DNA of 64,000 bases, from contig RSEH01000053.1 in the NCBI GenBank assembly GCA_006503475.1, positions 121,139-185,138 of the forward strand, read 5' to 3'. Origin of the DNA: Stentor roeselii (Eukaryota > Ciliophora > Heterotrichea > Heterotrichida > Stentoridae). Positions 1 through 10,103 of this stretch are shown here, piece after piece (position 1 is the stretch's first letter; each line of letters begins with the position of its first letter). The translations under genes were made by a program, and so were the position numbers. A model generated the notes under the pieces. It worked only from the letters and a program-made list of their open reading frames with translations, made no database searches and was not told the origin of the DNA.

Positions 1-3000
1 AGAGAGTGATGGGGAAGAACCGGATTTTATCTCTTGGAGTAAGGAATATATGTCTGAAATGAAGATTAGTACACTTGAGTGAAGACCTTTTGAGAGAAGT
101 TTGCAGGTTTCTGACCAGCAGGCTTCTTTGAGGATGTAGTCTGAATGGGAAGAGGACTGGCCTTTTGACTTGTAGTCTTTGTAGACTAGGTCTTCTTCTT
201 GCGATAATAATAAGGATAATGTGTTTAATAATTCTTGCTCAGGGTCTTGGTTTAGTGAGTTGTTTTTTGATAGGTACTTGTAAGATTGATCTGTGCTTTT
301 GTATTTGCATTCTTGAAGCCAAAAATATGCTGCGTTTGTGTTTGAGGTTCTTTGTCCTGCTAGATTTAAGAGTTTGGGCTTTAGGGTTAGAACTTCTCCG
401 AAGTTCTTGTAGGCGAAGTAGTAGAAAAAAATGAAGAGACCCATGGATATCAGGTAGTAGAAGGAAATTCGGATTAGGATTGAATAGCATTTCTTTTTTA
501 ACTTGATGGATTTACGGTTTGAGATACTTTTGAATTTTGAACTTTCTTCTCGTATTTCAGGCTCCACTCCATGAGTCATCTCAAGACGTTCTTCACATCG
601 AGACCTCATTTCCTGTATCAAATCAAGCGGCAAAAGATAAAACAATCTCCAAACAGTCCTATTCGAGTTTTCAACAGAAATCAAAGTAGGAATTAAAACC
701 GCTAGAAAGCAAATAACCATTAAAATAATAGCAGCAAAGGCAAGTAGCAGTACAATCAATAAAATATTCTCAGTGAGTTTTTCTTGCTCCTGCGTGAAAA
801 TCGAAATTGAAGAATTAACAGCAGAAAAACTTTCACTAAGTCCATTTCTGTACAAGTAAAACAAGTCAGGGTTACTTGAAGAAAAGTTTTTCAAAGGAGT
901 TGACCCTAAAAACATAGCCCTTTGGACGAAAGTCTTCATAACATTCATTAAATTCCTATCTTCCGAAACGATTTCACCTCCAACTTTATCCCAAGTTTTA
1001 AACTTTTTTGTATTATAAAATTTTTTGGTTTTTTCATCCCAGTCTGATATTTTTGATTCAATTTTCTTGATAATATCTTCAAATTTCGCAACATCATCAG
1101 TAAGTAAAGCTCTTGTTTCCTCTTCATTGTAATCTTCAAGTCCATAATTAGCCAGTTCCAAATTTCTCACAAAAGTTGTGATATTTACCATGAGCACCCT
1201 GCGATTAGATAAATCTTTAACAATAATAGTTTCAATATAAGTATTCGAGATCATTTTCAAATAAATAATCATCGCGATCACTGCGATATTCACAATAAAT
1301 ATCTACTTGTTCCTTACCGTCAAAAAGAACGCAATTTTAAAGCTTTTCATTGAAGAAGTGACCCCTGTCAACAAAGACTGGGCCTCAGCACTTGAAGTAA
1401 AACTTGCATTTGAACTTTGAGCAGAACTAGCAACACTCGCTCCAGACCGTTTAACTTTCGCAACATCTTCCTCATCATCACTGAAATCTTCACTTTTGTC
1501 AGAGTTTTTCTTAAAAAGCCCTTCTTGCAGGTCCTTCAAGTCCATAATCGCAGAAGGCTCGAAACTTTCCTGAGACTTTTCAGGCCCTTCTACCTTTTCA
1601 ATGACTTTTTTCTTCACACTCACAGTCGCCGCATCTTTGGTTTTACTTGTCGCGGCATGACCAGGTTTAAAGTCAGTTTCGCTGAGATAGTAAAATTGAG
1701 GGTTTAAGTCGAATTTCACTGAAACATTCTTGAAATTTGTGGATTTTTTCCCATTTTCTAATTTTAAAATCCCTTTTTTTACTGGCTGGTCTTGGGACTC
1801 TTGAACTGTTTTCTTCTTAGATGCGAGATCGTGAAAGGACAGAGCTTGTTGAAGGCTCCATTGAGTGATTTCTTCATTATCATCTGAAACTAGCAGGTAG
1901 TTAAATGTAAATTTTTTTATTGGAATGTCTGTGAATTTAAAGGTCAGAAAATTGACAGTTTTCGGGATCATGTATTGAAAAATCTCAGAAATTTGTCGAT
2001 TTTTTCGGAATTTGTTGAAATCTTGGATTAGTGATGAAAGGTTTAAACCTTTTAAACTTGTTTCAGTTTCTGAAAAACCGATTAATTTCGCGAATCCTCG
2101 AGTGTTGGCTAAGATAGTTTCGCCGTCATACAAAACGACTTCTCTCGCTGATGACCTCTTTTTTATCCCTACTAAGAAATAAAGACTGTCATTTAAAGCT
2201 ACACATTTAATCTGCATGTAAACTTCGACGAGATACCCAAGACTATCAATAAAATAATTCAAAAATGGATGAGAACAAACAGAAGTCGTAAGAGAATTTT
2301 CTAGAAATTTAAACATTGAGTCATTATGCATTCTTTTGTTGTTAAAAGGAGGAGGAAGGAAGTTTGAAATACTTGTTCCAACAGCGAAATTCTGATTAAT
2401 TCTTAAAATATCACAAGCAGGTTGATTGATGCTCATAATATTTCCAATCATTTCCTTTTCCCCTGAAATAATAAGTATTCCGTTCACATCATCGAAATAA
2501 TTAAACCTTTCATTTAATCGACTTCTAACTTCCATCTGTTGTTTTTCATGTTCGGCTTTACTCAGAAGTTCATTTCCTTTGCTGGTATCATTAAACACCT
2601 CAAGTAAAAAAGTTCCATGAAGCTTTAAAGCAAGTTGATTATTCGGGTATATCGAAGTCACTTTTTCAAGTAATTTTCTACATTTTTTCAAGTTATCCTG
2701 AACCTTAAAAGCAAGTTTTTCCAAGTTTTCAACATTTGGCTTTTCAGAACTGAGTTCTTTCCAGAACTCGAATTGAAAAACGCAAGTTTTTTTATCTTGC
2801 TTCAAAGCTTGTTCGTAAAGCTTTCGAAATTTCACAAAGTCGACTTCTTCCAGGTACTCGATTGAAAAGTCGTCAATGAACCTGCAGTACTTGTAGTATA
2901 AGTAACTGCCTTCGATATCGAAAACTGAGGAGGTACCTGATAACTTTATTCTTGCAAGGCCTTCGTCTTGAAGGATCGTGTAGGAAAAAATGAACTCCCA

Positions 3001-4230
3001 CACTGCCTGAAGGTTTGACCATTTAAATCTTTTTCGCATGAATTTGAAAATTAGGAAGATTTCGTTTTTTAGGTCTGAGGAGATGTTCGAATTTTCTTGC
3101 TTTTTTTGCTTTAGGAAGTCTTCGGAGTAGCTTCGGATTAGTAACTCGCATTGGTAGATGTTGTCTATTGAGAGGAGGTTTTCTCTGAACTTCTTTTGAA
3201 TGCTTGATTTTCGAGATTTTAGTAAGTTCCATTGAATTAGAACCAGACACGGACTCACAAGCAAAATCAACAAAAAAACCATCGTCGAATTCGGTATTAA
3301 AATCGCGAAAAGTTGCACAAAACTCGCCCAAAACAGCAACAAATACGCAACAGAATGAGTAAAATTCGTGAATAAATGATAAAAAGGTTGATAAAACGTA
3401 TAAAGATACCACTGCACCGCCCCAATAGACAAAGAAATGATTAAATGCACAGAATTTTCCACATTTTTCACATAAAAGTAAGAATAAATCAGTGTAGTTG
3501 ATAAAAAGATCTTCAATGTCTCAATCTTGCTATGCGCCCTTGAAAAGATCGAAGACGACTTCCTACTCAAAAACTGTTGATATTGAAAAGTGTTCTCAAC
3601 AAGGGCCAACATCACTAAAATCACTGCGAAAAAAAGACTGATAAGTCCCAAGTATGGCACAGGAAGTTCGATTTGAGTCCCAGTTCCGTATTCGTCAACG
3701 TTTTTCAGCATTTCGAATTTTTGAACTGCTGAAAAAATACAGAGAAAAGGGATAAAACTGAAATTTTTTATGAAACTTAAACCATTTGTTAGAGTCAGTT
3801 TGTAGTTTTGGATATCATATGGATACTTTTTCAGTGATTTTAGAAATAAAATCAGAAGAGAAATGAATATTGTGCTTGTTATGCCTACTGCGAAAAAGTA
3901 ACAAGGCATTCCTAGGCCTAGCCTGACCAGAATGTAATCGCCTCTCACTGTGTTTACTATTTCTGAAAACAAACTAAACCTTGACCACTCAGGAGTCACT
4001 GGAGGAAAAACCAGAGATACAAGTTGAAGACTGTATAAAATCATGTTGAATGTATGGTAAATCTTTTGACGTTGTTTTGAATATTGCCGTACCTGAACAT
4101 CACAAGCTTTATACTGAACATAGAATATATCAAAAAAAGTATGTAACAACTTTTTAAGATTCCAGGATACCCTTTGTCCCAAAGACTTTTCATCCGTAAT
4201 GTATAATTTAGTTTCCTGTTTTTCAGACAT
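1..4230 (-). CDS. TmcB-like multi-pass membrane protein with PAS region (3' end beyond window)
   Basis: Minus-strand gene with two exons here: 4230-1318 (about 970 residues) and 1302-1, joined by a 15-nt intron at 1303-1317 (GTAAGGAACAAGTAG). The intron carries an in-frame TAG; removing it opens another 434 codons to the window edge. The N-terminal half has many hydrophobic segments (roughly residues 40-330). Next comes a helical TPR-like part around residues 500-590 (YPNNQLALKLHGTFLLEV) and then a PAS-like region at about 600-800. After low-complexity acidic and Ser-rich linkers, exon 2 brings at least three more hydrophobic segments. This order matches the 'tiny macrocysts B' (TmcB) family, which is greatly expanded in ciliates; the family role is unproven, probably sensory or signalling at a membrane. 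The start is preceded by AATAA. Family assignment is from memory of the architecture. Confidence 0.72.
1303..1317 (-). other. 15-nt intron in TmcB-like gene
   Basis: Read on the minus strand it is GTAAGGAACAAGTAG. It contains the in-frame stop that would otherwise end the upstream exon. The frame continues through the next 1,302 bases without a stop. A lies at position 10. Confidence 0.85.
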
Positions 4231-4327
4231 TTATTAACTCTAAAAAATCAAACCTGAATGACCAGTTGATAAGAAATTCAGGTATGACTGAAAACCTAAA
4301 AAAAGGTCTTATCAAAATTCTTATTCA

Positions 4328-5359
4328 TTAAAACCTAATTCCCGAAAACTGACTTTTTAACCCATAGGTCTTCCTAATGACCTCTCGAACATCATGAGCC
4401 TGACTTAAAACATCCATCATTTCAATAACATGCAACAATTTCTTATCATAAAACTCTCCAGTCCAAGTCGTCACAGGGATTCCATTTTCCAACTGAAACA
4501 AGTAACTTGGCATGAAATTGTCAACAATGATCATATTCTTCAATTGTCTGTTCATGAAAATTCTCAGGTCTTTCACCCAGAATCCATTCACGTTGATGCA
4601 GGCTTGATTAAAAAAACAGTGATCGAAAATGCAATGGTCAGGGTCTAAATAATTTATTATTGCACGAGCGTATTTTTCTTCTGATGCTGTGAAAAGGATT
4701 ATTTCGAATAAGTCTTTGGCTTTATGTAAACATTGCATTGTGTATGGCCGAAGAAGGACTCCGTAGTTCATGGAATCTACGAAATTCAACCAAATTTTTA
4801 GGTTGATTTGGGAAGCTGAGGACATGTCGCAGATGTGGACAAGGGTCTCGTCGAGGTCGAATATTATTGTCTTTTTTCCTTCTTTTCCTGGAATCACTGG
4901 CAAAAATATGGACTTTTGTTTGATTTTGTATAGGCTTGGAGGATCTACTTTTAGCAGGATTCGGTAGATCTCGTCGAATTGTTCTTTGAATTCTTGGATT
5001 GAGTATTCTCCTGTCAATGCTTGATTCATCTTGTAATTGAATAAAAACTTATCCACGAATTTCGAAAAGATTGAAGGGTTGAATGGTTGATTCAAGCTTC
5101 TTCGAAAAGTGATGGAAGGAACATTATCTATACTGATAAAAGTACTCATTCGATGTAGACTGTTTTTCGTAGAGCTTACTTGAGATTGACTAGCATTTTC
5201 TTCAGGTTTCAATGAAATTCTTTTGATTTTTGACTTGGATGATGGAAAGTTGAAAGACTGACGTTTTGTTTCTGGAGAAAGTTGAGAAGAAATCGAAGGG
5301 TTTAAATTCCTGCAAGTCAAAGCCCTTGAAAGAGGTTTTGGCTTTGAGTGTTTATTCAT
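4328..5359 (-). CDS. FCP1/SCP-type (NIF) phosphatase
   Basis: 343 residues. Residues 160-335 form an FCP1-like HAD phosphatase domain with the catalytic DLDETL at 168-173 (first Asp is the nucleophile in this family, second Asp the acid/base), a downstream LFTAS segment and the IIVDN motif with the metal-binding Asp. Family members dephosphorylate phosphoserine, classically in the RNA polymerase II CTD; some act on other nuclear or membrane proteins, so the substrate is open. The first ~155 residues are Ser/Lys-rich and probably disordered, as in SCP and Dullard-like proteins. All visible catalytic motifs look intact. It follows the TmcB-like gene's promoter side with about 100 bases between them. 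Confidence 0.88.
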   Translation of the reverse strand: MNKHSKPKPLSRALTCRNLNPSISSQLSPETKRQSFNFPSSKSKIKRISLKPEENASQSQVSSTKNSLHRMSTFISIDNVPSITFRRSLNQPFNPSIFSKFVDKFLFNYKMNQALTGEYSIQEFKEQFDEIYRILLKVDPPSLYKIKQKSIFLPVIPGKEGKKTIIFDLDETLVHICDMSSASQINLKIWLNFVDSMNYGVLLRPYTMQCLHKAKDLFEIILFTASEEKYARAIINYLDPDHCIFDHCFFNQACINVNGFWVKDLRIFMNRQLKNMIIVDNFMPSYLFQLENGIPVTTWTGEFYDKKLLHVIEMMDVLSQAHDVREVIRKTYGLKSQFSGIRF

Positions 5360-5529
5360 TTTAAAGATAAGATGAAAGTTGATAAATAGTAAAATTATTA
5401 GTTTGAACTACAATCAATAGTTTGAACATACTAAAAAAAATTATCACAAATAAATTTAAATTAACAGTAAATAAAGACTCATGCTAAACATGCAAAATGA
5501 TCACATCATTTCAAGCTCTTTAAATATTC

Positions 5530-6465
5530 TTAACTACCTGAACTACCCTCTTTACTTTTAATCTCCGTTAACGGTGAATGAGTATCCACGACAAGTCCGG
5601 GATCATCACCATTTTCTTCTTTCTGCTGTAAAAACCTATCAGATCCATCGATTTTTCCATTGTTATCAGCACAGAGCTGATTCCTTCTATCAGACCCATC
5701 ATCAGAGACAATTTGATTTGCAGGGTCATAAAGTGCAGCAGTCGAACTTCCCAAGACAGAGATTTCCCTCGAATCACTTTGATCATTGATTATTTTCGTT
5801 CTTAACTTGTTAATCCTGCTCATAACAACCATGTAAAATAATGTGAATCCAGGAATAACAGTCATAAGGACCAATACCATCTTAGGCCCATCAGAAATAC
5901 AAACTTTTACCTTTTCTCCTCCTTGAGGGAACTCGTCACAGTCGCCTTCACTGCCGACCCCGTTAATAAGGACCCAGAAGAGTCCCGCTGCGTAAATACA
6001 GACAAAGTTCAAGCAGCCTGAGCAGTACCCGACCCATTGAATATTGTTTTTTCGTAAGTAAAAGACTAGAGAAACTACCAGAAGTGCTATCATCACTACT
6101 GAAAGTCCGAAAAACATTGACAGGATGAAACCTGAGTAAAAAAGTGATGTGAATAACTGACACATTGATTTTGATGGAAAAGTTTCTGATGATTCTGAAT
6201 ACTCGCACCAGTCTTTCATGTTGGACTTGTAGGAACCTTCACAGCCTTGAGTACAAGTTATTAAAGAACCTTTGAAGTTGGTACCGTTGAACTCGACTAC
6301 TGAAAAGGACTGGTATGAGTCTATACCCATTGATGTGAATACCCAGTCTTTTGATAGGAATGAACTTGTCATTAGGATTAGTTGAATCACTTGGATCGAG
6401 AGGAAGATCGAAAGCCAGACTGTGTAAGGGCATTTACAGAATCTTAACTTTTCTAATTCTGACAT
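5530..6465 (-). CDS. Four-transmembrane protein, claudin/PMP22-like topology
   Basis: 311 residues with four hydrophobic helices, at about residues 15-40, 105-135, 145-170 and 190-215. A Cys-rich loop between helices 1 and 2 holds several paired Cys (around CTQGCEG and WCEYS), a shorter Cys loop lies between 3 and 4, and the C-terminal tail is acidic and Ser-rich. This is the topology of claudin/PMP22 or tetraspan proteins, but I see no diagnostic motif such as GLW or CCG. I therefore call it only by topology; plasma-membrane location is inferred. The sense strand just upstream of the ATG is extremely C-rich and G-free (6481-6540), a pattern that recurs in this window. Confidence 0.6.
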   Translation of the reverse strand: MSELEKLRFCKCPYTVWLSIFLSIQVIQLILMTSSFLSKDWVFTSMGIDSYQSFSVVEFNGTNFKGSLITCTQGCEGSYKSNMKDWCEYSESSETFPSKSMCQLFTSLFYSGFILSMFFGLSVVMIALLVVSLVFYLRKNNIQWVGYCSGCLNFVCIYAAGLFWVLINGVGSEGDCDEFPQGGEKVKVCISDGPKMVLVLMTVIPGFTLFYMVVMSRINKLRTKIINDQSDSREISVLGSSTAALYDPANQIVSDDGSDRRNQLCADNNGKIDGSDRFLQQKEENGDDPGLVVDTHSPLTEIKSKEGSSGS

Positions 6466-6846
6466 TTTATCAAGTTTTTGAGGTTTGGATTAAGTGAGTG
6501 TTAATGATGAGATTATTTGGGAAGGGATTATTTTGGGATTTTGGGTGATTTGACTGGAATATAATTTGGTGTATCTAGTTTAATAGAGGAATTTTTGAGT
6601 GTTTTATTAGAATTAGGTGAGTTTGATGTGGGAATAGATTTTCATGCTTAAGAAAATGATAAGTTAGACTTAGTGATGGGATTTTAGTATCTTAAATTTT
6701 TAATCCTGAAATTAAGCATTAATAATCAATTTAGGAAAAAAAGGATGTTTAAGTTTTATAGTAACCATCGTAAACTGTCTTGGGGTATATGCTAAAAAAA
6801 GGAAGCACTTAATGGTTTAATTAAATAACTGAGTTTACCAAAAAGT
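6466..6846. other. Intergenic, no gene seen
   Basis: This 381-bp gap lies between the four-TM gene start and the Rab gene's 3' end. The part next to the four-TM gene start has 20 G and 0 C in 6481-6540 on the plus strand. No coding frame or RNA structure was recognised. Confidence 0.6.
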
Positions 6847-7425
6847 TTAGCAACATTCATTTTCATTTATCGAGTTATTTTCAGCAATTTTAATAGTTTC
6901 AAATGACCTCTGTTCTCGGGTCATTAATAAAGCCCTTTTCAGTGATTCTTCAAATACTTGATTCAAATTTTCCCCAGTTTTCCCGCTGCATTGAAAATAG
7001 CCAGCATTATGCTGAATAGCAATACTCTGCGCTTGTCTATTAAATGAAGGTTCCAAGTCTGTTTTATTTCCAACAATAGTCAAAATAAAATTTCCTGAGA
7101 GACTCGCATTTACAGAACTGATTAATTTTTCAATACTCATCAATGAGGCCTTTGAGGTGAGATCAAAGACGATTACAATGATTTTAGACCCTCGAATAGA
7201 AGATAAAGTGATTTCTCTGAACCTCTCGTCACCAGCAGTATCCCAAATTGAAAGGTAGAAGAGTTGGCCATTTAAATTGATCTCTTTTCTAAAGAAGTCA
7301 ATTCCTATTGTTTTTATGTAATTTTCATTGAATTCCCGACCGAGGTATGTTAAGGATATACTTGATTTTCCAACTTCTTGATCTCCTAAAAGGACTAATT
7401 TGAAATTCCGAGGATATTGTGACAT
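6847..7425 (-). CDS. Rab-family small GTPase with altered switch II
   Basis: 192 residues, normal Rab length. Visible motifs: P-loop GDQEVGKSS near the N-terminus, switch I Thr in IKTIGIDF, switch II WDTAGDERF, guanine-specificity NKTD, a CSGKTG version of the SAK loop, and C-terminal NECC, a double-Cys geranylgeranylation signal. It should act in vesicle transport on a membrane. In nearly all active Rabs the switch II sequence is WDTAGQERF; here the catalytic Gln is Asp. That would be expected to slow intrinsic and GAP-assisted GTP hydrolysis. The effector region resembles the Rab8/Rab1 core only loosely and I do not assign a subfamily. Confidence 0.93.
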   Translation of the reverse strand: MSQYPRNFKLVLLGDQEVGKSSISLTYLGREFNENYIKTIGIDFFRKEINLNGQLFYLSIWDTAGDERFREITLSSIRGSKIIVIVFDLTSKASLMSIEKLISSVNASLSGNFILTIVGNKTDLEPSFNRQAQSIAIQHNAGYFQCSGKTGENLNQVFEESLKRALLMTREQRSFETIKIAENNSINENECC

Positions 7426-7659
7426 TTATTCGATATTTTAGGATATTCAAGATATTTAGTTATTGAAATTACTTATATTGGAAATGGGAAAATGATTAAA
7501 TATTACGATTTTCTTGATAAATATTTGAGAAAGAGTGAGAATTTGAATTTCTATTAAATCAATATTATTCAGAAATTTAAATATCTTAATCAAAATAAGT
7601 CTTTTAAAACATCTAAGATTAAAATTTAACCAACTCTACCAATATTGAATTAAGTAGTT

Positions 7660-8793
7660 TTAAGATATAGAAAAAATGTCGATTCTCAGTTCAAGAGCCA
7701 ATTTAGAAACATTCTCACTTTCATACTCCTTACAAAACAATATAACCTCATCTCCTTTTTTAAAAGTCCCTCTTCGAGCCCTTGCAAGCAGCATCGCTGA
7801 ATTAACCAAATCAAGACAAAACACCTGAACATTCGATTTAGAAATAATTTTCCTTACACAGTGAAAAACTCCATGAACAACAATAACCTGATGATTTCCA
7901 TGATAAAACTCATCCCTGACACTCAGCTGCTGATCTAAAGCCATCGACTCATTAATCCTCAAAGGTTGAAACCTTTCAAGAGCTATACAAGTCTTTTCAA
8001 TTTCAACAACATCACAAGTAAAAATCACTATTTTCTTGTCATTTTCCTCACATTTCGCATTCAAAAATTTAAAAATATCTTCTTCATATTCATAAACCTT
8101 ATAAAAATACTTGATTTGTTTTAACACCCTTTCATCAACAATCTCTAAAGTTTTTCCATCACTTTTCTTCAACAAAAACTGATCTTTGCTGATTTCATCA
8201 AAGACCGGTGTCAAAAACCAATAAATTAAATCCTCATTTAAAAACCCAAGAGCTTTTTCAGTCTGAATTTTCATTTCCTTGAAAAAAAGTCCATTACAAA
8301 CATCGAAAACAACAATTTTCAACCCAGTCAATTCAATAGTTCCACTATCAATCAAAGCACATAGTTTTCCAGGAGTACAAACAAGTACCTGACTTTTTTT
8401 CACAACTTTTTTATTGACAAATTCGCCTCCAACACATTTTAAAATAGAAAGATTTATTCCTTTATTGTACTTTGCAAAGGTTTCAAGATACTCATCGATC
8501 AGGTCCTTTCGAGGAGCGACGACAAGAGCTTGATTCGCCTTCAAAGCCGGGTCTAAAATGTGTAAGATTCCGATGATTGAAAGAGTTGAACGCTGGGTGC
8601 CCGAGGGTGAAGAAAGATAGATACTCTCCCCCTGGACCATCGGCGACAAGCCATACTGAAAAGCTGGGGAGATATTCGGGATGATTTCCTCGATTTTCTC
8701 TTTCAAGTCATTTGTGATGTCCAGTTCAAAGACTGACGCAATTGGACGACATGAAAAATTCGAGTTAATTGTAAGCCCCTCTTCACTTTCCAT
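7660..8793 (-). CDS. Degenerate eIF4A-like DEAD-box helicase, probably inactive
   Basis: 377 residues covering both RecA-like domains of an eIF4A-type helicase in collinear order: a Q-motif-like segment (around residue 46), motif I position SPSGTQRS (62-69; family AQSGTGKT), Ia APRKDL (family APTREL), a GG at 122-123, Ib CTPGK (139-143), and motif II position FDVCN (163-167; family DEAD). The SAT motif is lost, and RARRGTF stands where HRIGR is expected. Loss of the Walker A Lys and the DEAD acidic residues should abolish ATP hydrolysis. It may be a regulatory or scaffold relative of eIF4A, or an RNA-binding protein; function unknown. It starts only 12 nt after the stop of the upstream kinesin gene, with GATATAA before its ATG. 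Confidence 0.75.
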   Translation of the reverse strand: MESEEGLTINSNFSCRPIASVFELDITNDLKEKIEEIIPNISPAFQYGLSPMVQGESIYLSSPSGTQRSTLSIIGILHILDPALKANQALVVAPRKDLIDEYLETFAKYNKGINLSILKCVGGEFVNKKVVKKSQVLVCTPGKLCALIDSGTIELTGLKIVVFDVCNGLFFKEMKIQTEKALGFLNEDLIYWFLTPVFDEISKDQFLLKKSDGKTLEIVDERVLKQIKYFYKVYEYEEDIFKFLNAKCEENDKKIVIFTCDVVEIEKTCIALERFQPLRINESMALDQQLSVRDEFYHGNHQVIVVHGVFHCVRKIISKSNVQVFCLDLVNSAMLLARARRGTFKKGDEVILFCKEYESENVSKLALELRIDIFSIS

Positions 8794-8805
8794 TTATATC
8801 TTGAA

Positions 8806-10085
8806 CTACAAACAATTAAAAGCGTGTTGTTTCAGGTTTTCCAGTTCTTGCTTCAGAGTCTTCAGTGATTCCAACAGGTCTAGATTTTCTTGCTCGATGA
8901 CTCCGACACTATGCCTCAACTGAGTCACTTGCACGTCTTGTTCAACGATTAGCTTTACCCACTCTTCATGAGGAATCGGCATGCAAGGGTCCATCATCAC
9001 GTCAAACAAGAAATTTTCCTTTAAACTTGCCTGATGTTGAAGAATTTTCACTTCTTTTACATCTTCCAGCCCTGGCTGGAAGACCGATTCAAGGCTAATT
9101 GAAGATTCATTTGAAAGAATTTTACTTTTAACAACTTGGTATTCACCTTCAAGACTCTCTTCAGGGTGTTCTTTTAAAGAATCTTTGATTTTTTCTAGCT
9201 TTCTTTTAAGTTTTAATAACATTGAAGAATTCGGGTCTCGCTTTTTGCTCCAGGTTGTGCTTCGTAATCGGTCAAGAAATTTCAGCATTGAATTTATTTC
9301 ACTTGAAGTCTGATTAGAGCCTAAAGTAGCTAAAATTGTGATATTCGGGCATAAAAGGTCGAACAAGACTTTTTCATATCTTGACTTGGGCGGCTTGGAC
9401 ATGAGAAGTTGTCTGATTGGTTTGGTTTTCTATTTATTTTCACCTTTTCACTGTCTTCTGAATCAATTCCTGCCAGGTCGAAAAACCGGATTTTAGAAAC
9501 TTTGAGATCGTGATGAAAGGACTCGAAAATAACAGTGAATCTGAGTTTTTATTACATGGAGTGGCAGTCTTCGTGTTTTTTCTCGTTGCCTGCAGTTAAA
9601 ACGTACTTCACGTGCTTTGGACTCAGGCAGATTTCTTTGTGAATGTTTTGGTCGTTAGCGTCTTCCACGAATTGACCGGAAATTAGGTCTAAAATGTTTT
9701 CTTTGTAGACTTCGAGATATGAACAGCTTATCAGGAACTCACCTGAATTGCTGGAAATGTAGTCGAATATGAAATCGACTGATAAGGAAATAAGACCTGG
9801 ATATACTTTGGTCCCTGCTATTGTGAAGGTCTTTCCTGATAACTTTGGACCTGCTGCTATTATTGATAAGTCGTTTCCTTCTAATGCGGATTTCACCTGT
9901 GGCAGGAATGATTCGGAAAATAACTTTTTTGTTGAACAGCTTGGACCGAATATTGAGGTAAATATGTAATGCTTGTTTTCTGATAGGCTGTAGAGAACTG
10001 TTGGAGATAGGATGTCCCAGAAACTTGAATTTGGGGAAGAAGGATTAGACCTCAACCTAAGAAAAGAATGAATATTATTTGTCAT
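8806..10085 (-). CDS. Divergent kinesin-like protein, three exons
   Basis: Exons 10085-9556, 9540-9444 and 9429-8806 give 416 residues. The first junction is a clear 15-nt intron (GTAATAAAAACTCAG). The second is a 14-nt GT..AG segment (GTGAAAATAAATAG) needed to keep frame. Kinesin features run in order: P-loop AGPKLSGKT (about 78-86), SYLEVYKENILDL, a switch I position HEDCHS (family SSRSH), switch II DLAGID (family DLAGSE), then KVLFDLL and an ATLGSNQTSSEI segment matching the end of the motor, and a coiled-coil C-terminus. The motor lacks several conserved loops and both switch motifs are altered, so motor activity is doubtful. It sits between FAM227 (18 nt upstream) and the eIF4A-like gene (12 nt downstream) on the same strand. 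Confidence 0.75.
9430..9443 (-). other. Apparent 14-nt intron in kinesin-like gene
   Basis: Minus-strand sequence GTGAAAATAAATAG. The frame before it and the frame after it both encode recognisable motor sequence and can only be joined by removing a length of 2 modulo 3. An A is sixth from its 3' end, as in the 15-nt introns. An assembly error in the A run is the alternative. Confidence 0.6.
9541..9555 (-). other. 15-nt intron in kinesin-like gene
   Basis: Minus-strand sequence GTAATAAAAACTCAG, with A at position 10. Splicing joins CHSI to FTVIFES and leads to the DLAG switch II motif, exactly as expected for a kinesin motor. Confidence 0.82.
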
Positions 10086-10103
10086 TTTAATAATTCACTT
10101 ATT

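Noticed and set aside
3023-3412. 129-codon minus-strand ORF inside the TmcB-like gene
   Set aside because: Shadow frame of the long TmcB-like coding frame. Many similar shadow frames overlap other real genes and were left out.
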